A stretch of DNA of 64,000 bases from Arthrobacter sp. OVS8 (GTDB lineage: Bacteria; Actinomycetota; Actinomycetes; Actinomycetales; Micrococcaceae). The position numbers and the translations under genes were made by a program. Under the pieces are notes generated by a model. That model saw nothing but the letters and a program-made list of their open reading frames with translations, did not search any database and was not told the DNA's origin. The DNA lies in the NCBI GenBank assembly GCA_028370155.1, contig CP116670.1, positions 434,001 through 498,000 of the forward strand, given 5' to 3'. Shown here in pieces: positions 53,179 to 60,799 of this stretch (the stretch's first letter is position 1; each line of letters begins with the position of its first letter).

Positions 53179-53649
53179 TCAGCTTCCTTCCTTCAGTGCT
53201 TCGGGCTCGGCTTGGGCGTCCGCTTCGAAGGCGGCGATGACGGCCTGGGTGGGGATCCTGCCGCTGGCCACGAGCTGGCCTCCGGCCTTGCGGATGGCCG
53301 AGCCGAATGGGGCCGCCCACAGGTTCTCCCAGACGAGCACCGCGGCGGAGTGGCCGGGCTCAATGGTGGCGGCCAGGTCCATGACGTCCTGCTCCGAGAG
53401 CACCATGGCCAGTTCGGCCTCGGCCATGCGCACCTCGCCCAGCTGGCCCTCTTCGAGGTCGGAGATCTCTGCCGTCTCGAGCGTGCCGTCCTCGGTCTTC
53501 CTCAGGAACACCATGTCGAGCACCCTGACGAGCTCACGCTTGACCAGGTCTTCCAGGAACGGCGCGATCTGGCCGTTGCCGAAGTTCGGCCCGGGGAACT
53601 CCACGACGATCCAGTCCACGGGCCCTAGTTCATCCAATGTCTCAGCCAT
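53179..53649 (-). CDS. DUF6325 protein
   Basis: A 156-residue protein: MAETLDELGPVDWIVVEFPG at the start, FLEDLVKRELVRVLDMVFLRK, VLSEQDVMDLAATIEPGHSAAVLVWENLW in parts. Matches DUF6325, a family of GAPDH-unrelated stress-type proteins common in actinobacteria; function unknown. ATG at 53649. Its stop lies next to the start of the small Arg/Asp-rich gene. Confidence 0.85.
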   Translation of the reverse strand: MAETLDELGPVDWIVVEFPGPNFGNGQIAPFLEDLVKRELVRVLDMVFLRKTEDGTLETAEISDLEEGQLGEVRMAEAELAMVLSEQDVMDLAATIEPGHSAAVLVWENLWAAPFGSAIRKAGGQLVASGRIPTQAVIAAFEADAQAEPEALKEGS

Positions 53650-53762
53650 GCTGAAGCCTCCGTTCTTGTTGGGTACAAGGCGATCCGATGGACCGCGGCA
53701 GCTCCAGTCTGTGCCTCCAATGAGGTGCGGCGCCTCATCCGCGCCGGGTGACCTCACCTCCG

Positions 53763-54146
53763 CTAGTGGAAGACCAACCAGCCGACCACGGTGGCCAGGC
53801 CCGTCAGCACGGCGCCCCAGGCGATGTCCGCCACCACGATGATGAGCGGCCAGTTCTTCAGGGTCGCCGCGTTGGTGAGGTCGTAGGTGGCGTAGGCGAA
53901 GGTGCCCAGTGCGGCGCCGTAGCCGAGCGCCGTGAGCCAGCTGCCGCCGTCGAGCGCGGGCTGGAGAGCGAAGAAGACGATTCCTGCGATGTACAAGACG
54001 TAGAAGGCGACGGCGTACCCTAGATTGGGCTTGTCCGCCATGAGGTGCCCCAGATGGCTCCGGTAGAACTTGCTCATTGACTTGAGCCAGACGGAATCGA
54101 TGACGGCGAACGCGGCGGCTACGACGAGGAACTGCAAGATGACCAT
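53763..54146 (-). CDS. DUF2177 four-helix membrane protein
   Basis: A 127-residue protein with four membrane segments and the conserved IDSVWLKSM near the start, as in DUF2177. The ATG at 54146 gives the usual family length; an ATG at 54164 would add six residues. The start region overlaps the ribosome site of the divergent lipoate ligase gene. Function unknown. Confidence 0.85.
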   Translation of the reverse strand: MVILQFLVVAAAFAVIDSVWLKSMSKFYRSHLGHLMADKPNLGYAVAFYVLYIAGIVFFALQPALDGGSWLTALGYGAALGTFAYATYDLTNAATLKNWPLIIVVADIAWGAVLTGLATVVGWLVFH

Positions 54147-54162
54147 AAGGGAGCATAACAAC

Positions 54163-54910
54163 ATGCCGGAGGCCGCGGTCGCACCACGGACGCTGACGAT
54201 TTTCCGGCAGGAGGCCTCCTGGGCGCCGCCGGGGACTTAGACCTCGCGCTGGAACTCCTGCGGAAGGTCAAAACCGGCGAAGTAGGCCCCATGCTCCGGT
54301 TCTACCGGCCGGCACCCACCGTTGCCTTCGGCCAGCGGGACACGCACCTGCCAGGATTCGACGCCGCGGCGCAGGCCTGCCGCGAACTGGGCTTTGAACC
54401 GCTGGTCCGCAAGGCCGGCGGCCGCGCTGCCGCGTACCACGAGGGACCCTGGTGATCGATCACCTGGAACCGGACCGGGACGCGATCGCCGGGGCCAAGG
54501 GGCGCTTTTCCTTCTTCGGCGAGCTGCTGGCCCACGCCCTCCGGAGCGCCGGAGTGGACGCGGCGGTGGGCGAGATCCCCGGCGAGTACTGCCCCGGCGA
54601 ATTCAGTGTCCACGGCCAGGACCCGGCGGTTCCGCAGCACCAGCTCAAGCTGATCGGGACGGCGCAGCGGGTGGTGGCCGGCGGCTGGCTGTTCAGCTCG
54701 GTCATCGTCGTGGAGAACTCGGCCCCGATCCGCGCGGTGCTCGAGGCCAGCTACGCCGCCCTGGGCCTGGACTGGGATCCGGCCACGGCGGGCGCCATCA
54801 ACGACCTCGTCCCGCACCTTGACGTGGACGCCATCGAGGCCGCCGTGACCGGCACCTACGCCCGCTACGCCGCCCTGGAGTATGGCGACTTCGGCAGCCT
54901 GCTCGGCTAA
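54163..54910 (+). CDS. Lipoate-protein ligase/octanoyltransferase family protein (frames split)
   Basis: About 249 residues of the biotin/lipoate transferase fold: LRFYRPAPTVAFGQRD, FEPLVRKAGGRAAAYHEGTLVIDHLEP in parts, GEYCPGEFSVHG and KLIGTAQRVVAGGWLFSSVIV. It attaches lipoyl or octanoyl groups to enzymes. GEYCPGEFS fits the LplA/LipM line. Breaks: 54218-54219 and 54443-54445. The ATG at 54163 follows AAGGGAG and is divergent from DUF2177. Ends at a strong hairpin. Confidence 0.87.
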
Positions 54911-54919
54911 GACCGGCAA

Positions 54920-54957
54920 GAGGAAGGCCGGGCACCGCGAGGTGCCCGGCCTTCCTC
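54920..54957. terminator. Strong bidirectional hairpin terminator
   Basis: GAGGAAGGCCGGGCACC (54920-54936) and GGTGCCCGGCCTTCCTC (54941-54957) are perfect 17-bp complements around GCGA. It lies between the convergent lipoate ligase and MBL-fold genes and is the clearest terminator in the window. Confidence 0.88.
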
Positions 54958-54983
54958 ATTGGCTCGGTGGTAACCGCCGGAGC

Positions 54984-55625
54984 CTAGTGGCCCCGGGCGA
55001 TCCATTCCTCCAGTTGCGGCGCCTCGGCGCCGACCGTCGTCGGATCGCCGTGACCGGTCCGCACCACGGTGTCCCCGGGAGCGTCAGCAGCCGGCTCCTG
55101 ATGGACTCGATGATGGTGGGGAAGTCGCTGTAGGAGCGGCCCGTGGCGCCGGGGCCGCCCTGGAACAGGGTGTCGCCGCTGAAGACGGTGCCCTCGCTGG
55201 CCAGGGAGAAGCACATGGAGCCGGGGAGTGCCCCGGTGTGTGCAGCGCCTGGAGCAGGGCGCCGGCGACGTCGAACGTGTCGCCGTCCTCGATCGCGTGG
55301 TCCGGTTCGGTTCCCGGGAACACGCGTTCCCACAGCATCCAGTCCTCGCGGTTGAGGTACACCGGAGCATTGACGCGCTTCCGGAATTCGCCGACGGCGG
55401 CGATGTGGTCATCGTGGCCGTGGGTCAGCAGGATGGCGGTGACAGTCCGTCCGGCAACGGCTGCCTCGATGGCGCCGGCGTCGTGGGCCGGGTCGATCAC
55501 GAGGCATTCCGCGTCGTTGCCCACGATCCAGACATTGTTGTCGACGTCCCAGGTGCCGCCGTCCAGCGAGAACGTGCCCGAGGTGACCAGCCGGTCGATC
55601 CGGAGCCCTCCACGCGGCCGCTCAC
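54984..55625 (-). CDS. MBL-fold hydrolase, likely S-formylmycothiol-linked (three frame breaks)
   Basis: About 214 residues of the metallo-beta-lactamase fold. The metal motif THGHDDHIA is followed by HTPGHSPGS, FSGDTLF and a C-terminal TGHGDPTTV, a complete set of zinc ligands. Breaks: 55073-55076, 55223-55226 and 55606-55608. The GTG at 55625 overlaps the dehydrogenase stop (GTGA). In actinobacteria this gene regularly follows mscR and is thought to hydrolyse the formylmycothiol product; that is inferred from neighbourhood. Confidence 0.87.
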
Positions 55626-56706
55626 AGTTCCACCACCGAGCGGAGCACCGAGCCGGAGTGCATTTTGTCGAAGGCTTCCTCGATCTGGTCGATTGTGATC
55701 CGCTCCGTGACGAACGCGTCCAGGTCCAGCTTCCCCTGCCGGTAGAGGTCGATCAGCATGGGGAAGTCGCGCGAGGAAGGCAGTCGCCGTACCAGGAGGA
55801 CTTGAGCGAACCGCCGCGGCCGAAGACATCCAGCAGCGGCAGGTCCAGGGTCATCTCGGGGCTGGGGACACCGACCAGAACGACCGTGCCGGCGAGGTCG
55901 CGGGCGTAGAACGCCTGCTTGTACGTCTCGGGACGGCCGACGGCGTCGATCACCACGTCGGCGCCGAAGCCGCCGGTCAGCTCGCGGATCGCCTCCACGG
56001 GGTCGACGGCGGAGGAGTCCACGGTGTGGGTGGCGCCGAGGTCCTTGGCGCGGTCGAGCTTCTTCGGGTCGATGTCGACGGCGATCACGGTGGTGGCGCC
56101 GGCGAGGGCCGCGCCGGCGACGGCTGCCACGCCCACGCCGCCGCAGCCGATGACGGCGACGGAATCGCCGCGTTTGACGTTTCCGGTGTTGATGGCCGCG
56201 CCGATGCCGGCCATCACGCCGCAGCCGAGCAGGCCGACGGCGGCCGGGTCAGCCTCGGGGTCGACCTTGGTGCACTGACCTGCGGCGACGAGGGTCTTCT
56301 CGGCGAAGGCGCCGATGCCGAGCGCCGCGCTGAGTTCGGTGCCGTCCTCGAGCGTCATCTTCTGGGTGGCGTTGTGCGTGTTGAAGCAGTACTGCGGCTG
56401 GCCCTTGGCGCAGGCACGGCACTCGCCGCAGACGGCGCGCCAGTTCAGCACGACGCGGTCGCCGGGGGCCACCTCGGTGACGTCCGGGCCCACGGCGCTG
56501 ACGACGCCGGTTGCCTCGTGGCCGAGCAGAAACGGGAAGTCGTCGTTGATGGCGCCCTGCTTGTAGTGCAGGTCGGTGTGGCAGACGCCGCAGGTGAGGA
56601 TGTCCACGAGGGCCTCGCCGGGTCCGGGATCCGGGACCAGGATGGTCTCCAGGGTGACGGGTGCGTTCTTGGAACGGACTACTGCGCCTTTGACTTTATG
56701 GACCAT
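55622..56706 (-). CDS. mscR: S-(hydroxymethyl)mycothiol dehydrogenase (frame split)
   Basis: About 361 residues of the zinc alcohol dehydrogenase family: [12 protein letters not shown] and GHEATGVV for the catalytic zinc, [15 protein letters not shown] for the structural zinc, and the GCGGVG dinucleotide motif. It oxidises the mycothiol-formaldehyde adduct with NAD and thereby clears formaldehyde. One break at 55775-55776. ATG at 56706 with AGGAG. The promoter region carries a palindrome. Confidence 0.9.
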
Positions 56707-56744
56707 GGAAATAGCTCCTCTGCTCTTGTCGCGGTTCTCACCGC

Positions 56745-56797
56745 AAGACTCTATGCCGCGAGACTTTGGTCGTGAGACTTGTGTCGCAACACAAGTC
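56745..56797. promoter_or_regulatory. Palindrome and GAGACT repeats upstream of mscR, possible operator
   Basis: GACTTGTGT (56776-56784) and ACACAAGTC (56789-56797) form a perfect inverted repeat with a 4-base spacer, 70 to 91 bases upstream of the mscR start. Three direct AAGACT/GAGACT repeats lie at 56745, 56760 and 56774 with 14-15 base spacing. The pattern is what a dimeric repressor might use, for example a thiol- or formaldehyde-sensing regulator. Confidence 0.5.
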
Positions 56798-56820
56798 AAT
56801 TTCTGGTGCACAACGGGAAG

Positions 56821-56847
56821 CGGCGCGGCCCTTGGGAGGCCGCGCCG
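56821..56847. terminator. Hairpin downstream of mycoredoxin
   Basis: CGGCGCGGCC (56821-56830) and GGCCGCGCCG (56838-56847) are perfect complements with a 7-base loop. On the minus strand it lies 28 bases past the mycoredoxin stop and before the mscR promoter. Confidence 0.7.
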
Positions 56848-56874
56848 TCGTCGTTATCGGTTCATATAACGGCC

Positions 56875-57132
56875 TTAGGCCGCGAGGCGGCTCTTGACCT
56901 CTGCCGCGGAGGGGTTGGTGGCCGCGGTGCCGTCCGGGAACAGCACGGTGGGGACGGTGCGGTTGCCGCCGTTGAGCTTCTCCACGAGATCTGCGGTGCC
57001 GTCAACTTCTTCGATGTTGATCTCGGTGTACCCGATGCCCTGGGCGTCCAGCTGCTTCTTCAGGCGGTTGCAGTAGCCGCACCAGGTGGTCGAAAACATG
57101 GTGATGGTGCCGGATTCGGGGGTGAAGTCCAC
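56875..57132 (-). CDS. mrx1: Mycoredoxin (glutaredoxin-like)
   Basis: An 85-residue glutaredoxin fold with the CGYC active site (residues 18-21), TVPTVLFPDG (cis-Pro) and a terminal helix. Mycoredoxin-1 reduces mycothiol mixed disulfides, using mycothiol as reductant. Upstream is a SigR-type promoter. Together with mscR this fits a mycothiol-using actinobacterium. Complete, no frame break. Confidence 0.9.
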   Translation of the reverse strand: MDFTPESGTITMFSTTWCGYCNRLKKQLDAQGIGYTEINIEEVDGTADLVEKLNGGNRTVPTVLFPDGTAATNPSAAEVKSRLAA

Positions 57133-57207
57133 GAAGTTCTCCTCAAAGCTGGTTGACGGCGCGCGGTGGCAGCGCCGTTGCCGACAAAGTCGTACGTCAC
57201 TCCCAAT

Positions 57208-57234
57208 AACCGTAACCCGGGGACCGGTATTCCC
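57208..57234 (-). promoter_or_regulatory. SigR/SigH-type promoter of mycoredoxin
   Basis: On the minus strand GGGAAT (57234-57229), 18 bases, GTT (57210-57208) matches the oxidative-stress sigma consensus GGAAT-N18-GTT exactly. It lies 76 bases upstream of the mrx1 start. In Streptomyces and Mycobacterium this sigma family controls mycothiol and thioredoxin genes, so disulfide stress induction is likely. Confidence 0.7.
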
Positions 57235-57396
57235 GCAGAATGCGCCCGCCGGCTGCGCCCGCCGGACGCGAATTCGCGGGAAACGTGCCAGATCGCCGGA
57301 ACGTTCGGGCGACTTCGCAGCTTTCCGGCGACTTCGGCGGGTTCAACCGTGGTTCTGCCGGATGACAGGGATTGGGCGCGGTGGCATGCTGGTGCC

Positions 57397-58142
57397 ATGT
57401 GTGGACGCTACGTGATGGCCCGGGCCGTCGGAGACCTGCTGGCCGAGTTCGACGCCGGGCTTGAAGAGGAGATCGCGATCCCGCCGTCGTGGAATGTGGC
57501 CCCGACGGCGGACGTGCCGATCCTGCTGGAACGGCTGGTGGAGGGGAACCGGTCCGGCAGTTGCACATCGCGCGCTGGGGACTGGTGCCGTCCTGGGCCA
57601 AGGACCCGGGCATCGGCTCGAAGATGATCAACGCCCGCAGCGAGAGTGTGCTGGAGAAACCGGCCTTCCGGAAGGCCACCCGCGCCAGGCGCTGCGCCGT
57701 CCCCGCCGACGGCTACTACGAATGGAAGGGCGAGGGGCGCGGCAAGCAGCCCTACTACGTGCACCCACGGGACGGGCACCCGATTGTCTTCGCGGGGCTC
57801 TACGAATGGTGGAAGGACCCGTCCCGGGCCGAGGACGACCCGGGGCGCTGGCTGTTGTCGACGTCGATCATGACTACCGACTCGCCGCCGGAGGGCTACG
57901 CCGGCGGGATGCTGGCCGAACTCACGGCCCTGCACGACCGCGTGCCGCTGCCCATGGACCGGGAGACGATGCAGGCGTGGCTGGACCCGCAGGCCGACGA
58001 CGCCGCCGGACTCGTGGACCTGGTCCGGGCCGGCGCGCACGACGTCGCGGAGGGCTGGACGATCGACGCCGTCGGCACCGCCGTCGGGAACGTCAAGAAC
58101 GACTCCCCGGAACTGATCGAGCCGGTGGGGAGCCTGTTCTAG
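57397..58142 (+). CDS. yedK: SOS response-associated peptidase YedK/HMCES family (frame split)
   Basis: About 248 residues. Met is followed by Cys2 in MCGRYV, the residue that forms the thiazolidine link to abasic DNA after methionine removal. Further motifs are WNVAPT, NARSES, CAVPADGYYEW, GLYEWW and ALHDRVPLPM. It protects single-stranded abasic sites during replication. One break, at the G run 57543-57546. Weak ribosome site. It lies in the region of SOS genes (dnaE2). Confidence 0.9.
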
Positions 58143-58165
58143 CGGGGCCGTCGCGGCGGTAGCAT

Positions 58166-58399
58166 GTGGTGTTGGACGCGGACGAGCCGACCCTTCGGAA
58201 CCGGAGTCAGCATGATCAGCTCGAGGTGACCGGCAGGCAGCGGCGGCTGGACCACATCGCTGAGTTTGCCACCGCCCGCGAATGGATGATCAGCGAAGCT
58301 GACCTGATCATCGACACGTCCCGACTCGCAGGGCATGACGTTGTCTCCCGCATCGCCGGGGAAATCCCGGCTGAGCATGCGATCACGACGGCTGGCTAA
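58166..58399 (+). pseudogene. Truncated P-loop kinase-like remnant
   Basis: A 77-residue open frame resembling only the C-terminal part of a small nucleotide-kinase/AAA-type protein (VLDADEPTLRNRS, then FATAREWMISEADLIIDTS and a final helix). The P-loop, and so the catalytic N-terminus, is missing, and no upstream coding sequence in any frame supplies it, since yedK ends 24 bases before. I read it as a remnant left by a deletion; a genuine small protein is less likely. Confidence 0.5.
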
Positions 58400-58611
58400 G
58401 GGCAAAACTGTGGAGAGCTGCAGAGCGCATCCGTGCTTTACAGCTCTCCGCACACCGGCTCGAATAGCGTGCCGCCGTGTACTCCAAGTCACGTTAGCGT
58501 CGCCGACGAACACCTCAACAGGGCCTTTATGCCCTTGGCCAGGAGGTGCAGTCCGCATAGTTGCGGTGATTGATCCGACCGGAATCAACCGGGAAGTGGA
58601 ATCCTGACTTG
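58400..58611. other. Intergenic stretch with hairpin (58412-58449)
   Basis: GGAGAGCTG (58412-58420) pairs perfectly with CAGCTCTCC (58441-58449), extended by TGTG/CACA with a bulge. It follows the kinase remnant and may be its old terminator. No gene seen in the remaining bases before the GNAT start. Confidence 0.45.
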
Positions 58612-59132
58612 ATGACTAACGATTTTTCGATCCGCGAAGCCGTCCCCGGTGACGCCCCGGACTTTGCTTCCTCCCAGGTTCTGGCCTGGCGGGCGGCCTA
58701 CGCGGGCGTTCTCGACGCCGGCTACCTGGCCGGCATGAATGTCGAACAGCTTACGCAGGGTTGGGCCAGGATTCTCGGGGCTCCCGATCAGGATGTCCGT
58801 CGTCTTGCGCTGGCCGCCAGCGGTACGGCAGTGGGCTGGTCCGGGTTCGGGGTGCCGCGTGATGACGTTCCTGAGGGCACCGGGGAACTTCACGCATTGA
58901 ATCTGCATCCGGACTATTGGTCCCGGGGCTTGGGGTCGGCACTGTTCCTGGCGTCCGTGGAGGGCTTCGCTCCATGGGGTACCGCCGCGCGTATCTTTGG
59001 GTCGCGGACGGCAACAGCCGCGCCATCCGCTTTTACGAAAGGCATGGCTGGTGCCAGGACGGCACGACCAAAGAGGATGGCCGCTTTGACCCGCCGTTGT
59101 TGGAGCGCAGGTTGTCGGTGTCCCTTGGTTAG
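58612..59132 (+). CDS. GNAT-family N-acetyltransferase (frame split)
   Basis: About 173 residues: FSIREAVPGDAPDFASSQ at the start, ELHALNLHPDYWSRGLGSAL (the acetyl-CoA pyrophosphate loop R-G-x-G), and LWVADGNSRAIRFYERHGW near the C-terminus. One break at 58970-58973 restores the conserved strand that follows the loop. Substrate unknown. The ATG at 58612 starts the family region; the upstream frame is short. Confidence 0.88.
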
Positions 59133-59137
59133 GAACG

Positions 59138-59562
59138 TCAGAGCGTCACTTTCCCGCCGCCGTCGACCGTCCAGCTGGGATTAAAGGCAACCTCCCAGCG
59201 GTATCCGTCCGGATCGGCGAAGTACCCGGTGTAGCCGCCCCAGGGCTGGGTCTTTGGTTCGGCGATGATGGCCGCGCCTGCCGCCTGGGCCTCCGCCATC
59301 ACCCAGTCGACCTCCGCCGTGCTGCCCAGGTTATGGCTCAGCGTGATGGTGGGAATGCCGGCCGGGGATCGGTGGCGGCTTCGGCCTGCATCTGCCCGGC
59401 GTCCCAGAGCGAGAGGAGCAGACCGTGATTGGCCTGGATGAACAGGACCTCGCCCCGGACTTCCCGGTGGACGGGCCAGCCCAGGCCATCTACATAGAAA
59501 CTGCGGGAGGCGTCAACACTGCGGACACCCAGTGAAATTAAATCGACTCGTGGCTGCATCAT
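59138..59562 (-). CDS. VOC-fold family protein (frame split)
   Basis: About 141 residues: PRVDLISLGVRSVDASRSFYVDGLGW, in parts, as the first VOC unit and a second unit ending GYFADPDGYRWEVAFNPSW. One break, at the G run 59364-59367, separates the two halves. Substrate unknown. It converges with the GNAT gene (5 bp apart) and is divergent from chorismate mutase, 17 bp apart. Confidence 0.87.
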
Positions 59563-59579
59563 TCGATACTGTCATGCAC

Positions 59580-59899
59580 ATGTCCACAAATCACCAAGAT
59601 GAAAAAGCTGCCAAGGCCGACCGGGAGCAGCTCGCCGCTGTGCGGGTGGCCGTGGACGAGGTGGATGAGCAGATCGTGTCGCTGATCGGCCGCCGCGAGC
59701 GCCTGATCCGGATCGCCGGAACCCTCAAGGCCGATAGCGCCGAGGTGCGCGCCCCGGGCGTGTGGAACGGGTCATCGAACATGTCCGCACCACAGCGGAA
59801 CAGAAGGACATCGACGTCGAACTCGTTGAGAAGACCTACCGGGCCATGATCGACGCCTTCATCACGCTTGAGCTGGAAGTCTACAAAGCCAGCTCCTAG
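59580..59899 (+). CDS. Chorismate mutase, AroQ type (frame split)
   Basis: About 106 residues, all helical: VRVAVDEVDEQIVSLIGRRERLIRIAG in parts, then VIEHVRTTAEQ, VELVEKTYRAMIDAFITLELE. The Arg, Lys and Glu/Gln residues of the AroQ active site are in the expected places. It turns chorismate into prephenate for Phe and Tyr. One break at the G run 59756-59758. No ribosome site is evident, so it may be translated from a leaderless mRNA. Confidence 0.85.
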
Positions 59900-59910
59900 G
59901 GCTCGGCGGC

Positions 59911-60297
59911 CTAGAGGGCTTCCTCCACCGGGACATTCGCCTGGTACTCGCGGCCGTCGCAGTCGCTGAAGGCCGTCATGAGGTGCCCTTTAGTCAGGCC
60001 CATGATGGTGCTGATGGGAAAGTACCCGGTGATGGTGCTGCCGGAGTGCTCCACACCCTTGAGGTCAAAGTTCTCCTCCGTGCCGTCATGGCTGAAGCAG
60101 TAGAAGGACACGGCCTCCCCGTTCATGAACTCGATTCCCATTCGTCGTTGGTGGGAATGATCCGGGGTTGCTGCGACGAGCCCCACCACGTAGGCGCCCT
60201 GGCCGGGGATGTTTCCGTCTATATCGAACTTCGCCACCAAGGATGTGTCCTCGGCGGCGATGCTTACGTTCTTCAGAAGTGCGTTATGGGAGCTCAT
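59911..60297 (-). CDS. Hypothetical 128-residue protein
   Basis: Soluble, beta-rich (ALLKNVSIAAEDTSLVAKFD, AYVVGLVAATPD, MGIEFMNGEAVSFYCFSHDG, TITGYFPISTIMG). No signal, membrane segment or known family. It ends 11 bases after the chorismate mutase stop, in convergent orientation. Complete, no frame break. Confidence 0.7.
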   Translation of the reverse strand: MSSHNALLKNVSIAAEDTSLVAKFDIDGNIPGQGAYVVGLVAATPDHSHQRRMGIEFMNGEAVSFYCFSHDGTEENFDLKGVEHSGSTITGYFPISTIMGLTKGHLMTAFSDCDGREYQANVPVEEAL

Positions 60298-60378
60298 GGA
60301 TCAATCCTGCTACCTGTGCCTGCGTCCGTCCACCCCTGATCTAGGTTTTGCCCCGGCACCGTCGTAGACTGGAATTAT

Positions 60379-60394
60379 TCGAATACGTGTTCGA
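60379..60394 (+). promoter_or_regulatory. LexA/SOS box upstream of DUF6504-dnaE2
   Basis: TCGAATACGTGTTCGA is a 15-of-16 match to the actinobacterial SOS box TCGAACRNNYGTTYGA, with one change (C to T). It lies about 72 bases upstream of the DUF6504 start. LexA repression with induction by DNA damage is therefore expected for DUF6504 and dnaE2. Confidence 0.82.
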
Positions 60395-60466
60395 ATGGAT
60401 GCTGGCTGCTATTGCCAGATTGTTCTGACAGATGGTTCTTACACATGGTGTGGTCCGGGAGGCGCG

Positions 60467-60799
60467 ATGGGCATGTTCAGCGAGTCGGTGGACGTCGTGT
60501 GCGCACCCTCCGGCCAGCCCTTGGAGCTTGATTGGGCGGGCCGCCACTACACCGTCTGCGCCGAACCGGTCCGCTGGTATGAGCGGCGGCAATGGTGGGC
60601 GGAAGAGCGGCGGGCGCCGCTGGGGAGCGGCCCCGGCCTCGTGGACCATGAGATCTGGCGTGTCCAAGTTCGCCGCGCAGATTCGCCCGGCCCGGAAAGC
60701 CTCACCCTGGACCTCACCCGACATGTCGGCAGCGGACGCTGGCGCCTGCTGCGGATCCATGACGCCCTGCTGCCGTCCCGGAAGCCCGAATCGGCATGA
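60467..60799 (+). CDS. DUF6504 protein, mutasome-associated
   Basis: About 110 residues: MGMFSESVDVV, LELDWAGRHYTVCAEPVRWYERRQWW in parts, and WRVQVRRADSPGPESLTLDL. DUF6504 proteins are often encoded with imuA, imuB and dnaE2. The ATG at 60467 follows GGGAGG; the longer frame to 60395 is not protein-like. Its stop overlaps the dnaE2 start (ATGA). Confidence 0.85.
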   Translation: MGMFSESVDVVCAPSGQPLELDWAGRHYTVCAEPVRWYERRQWWAEERRAPLGSGPGLVDHEIWRVQVRRADSPGPESLTLDLTRHVGSGRWRLLRIHDALLPSRKPESA

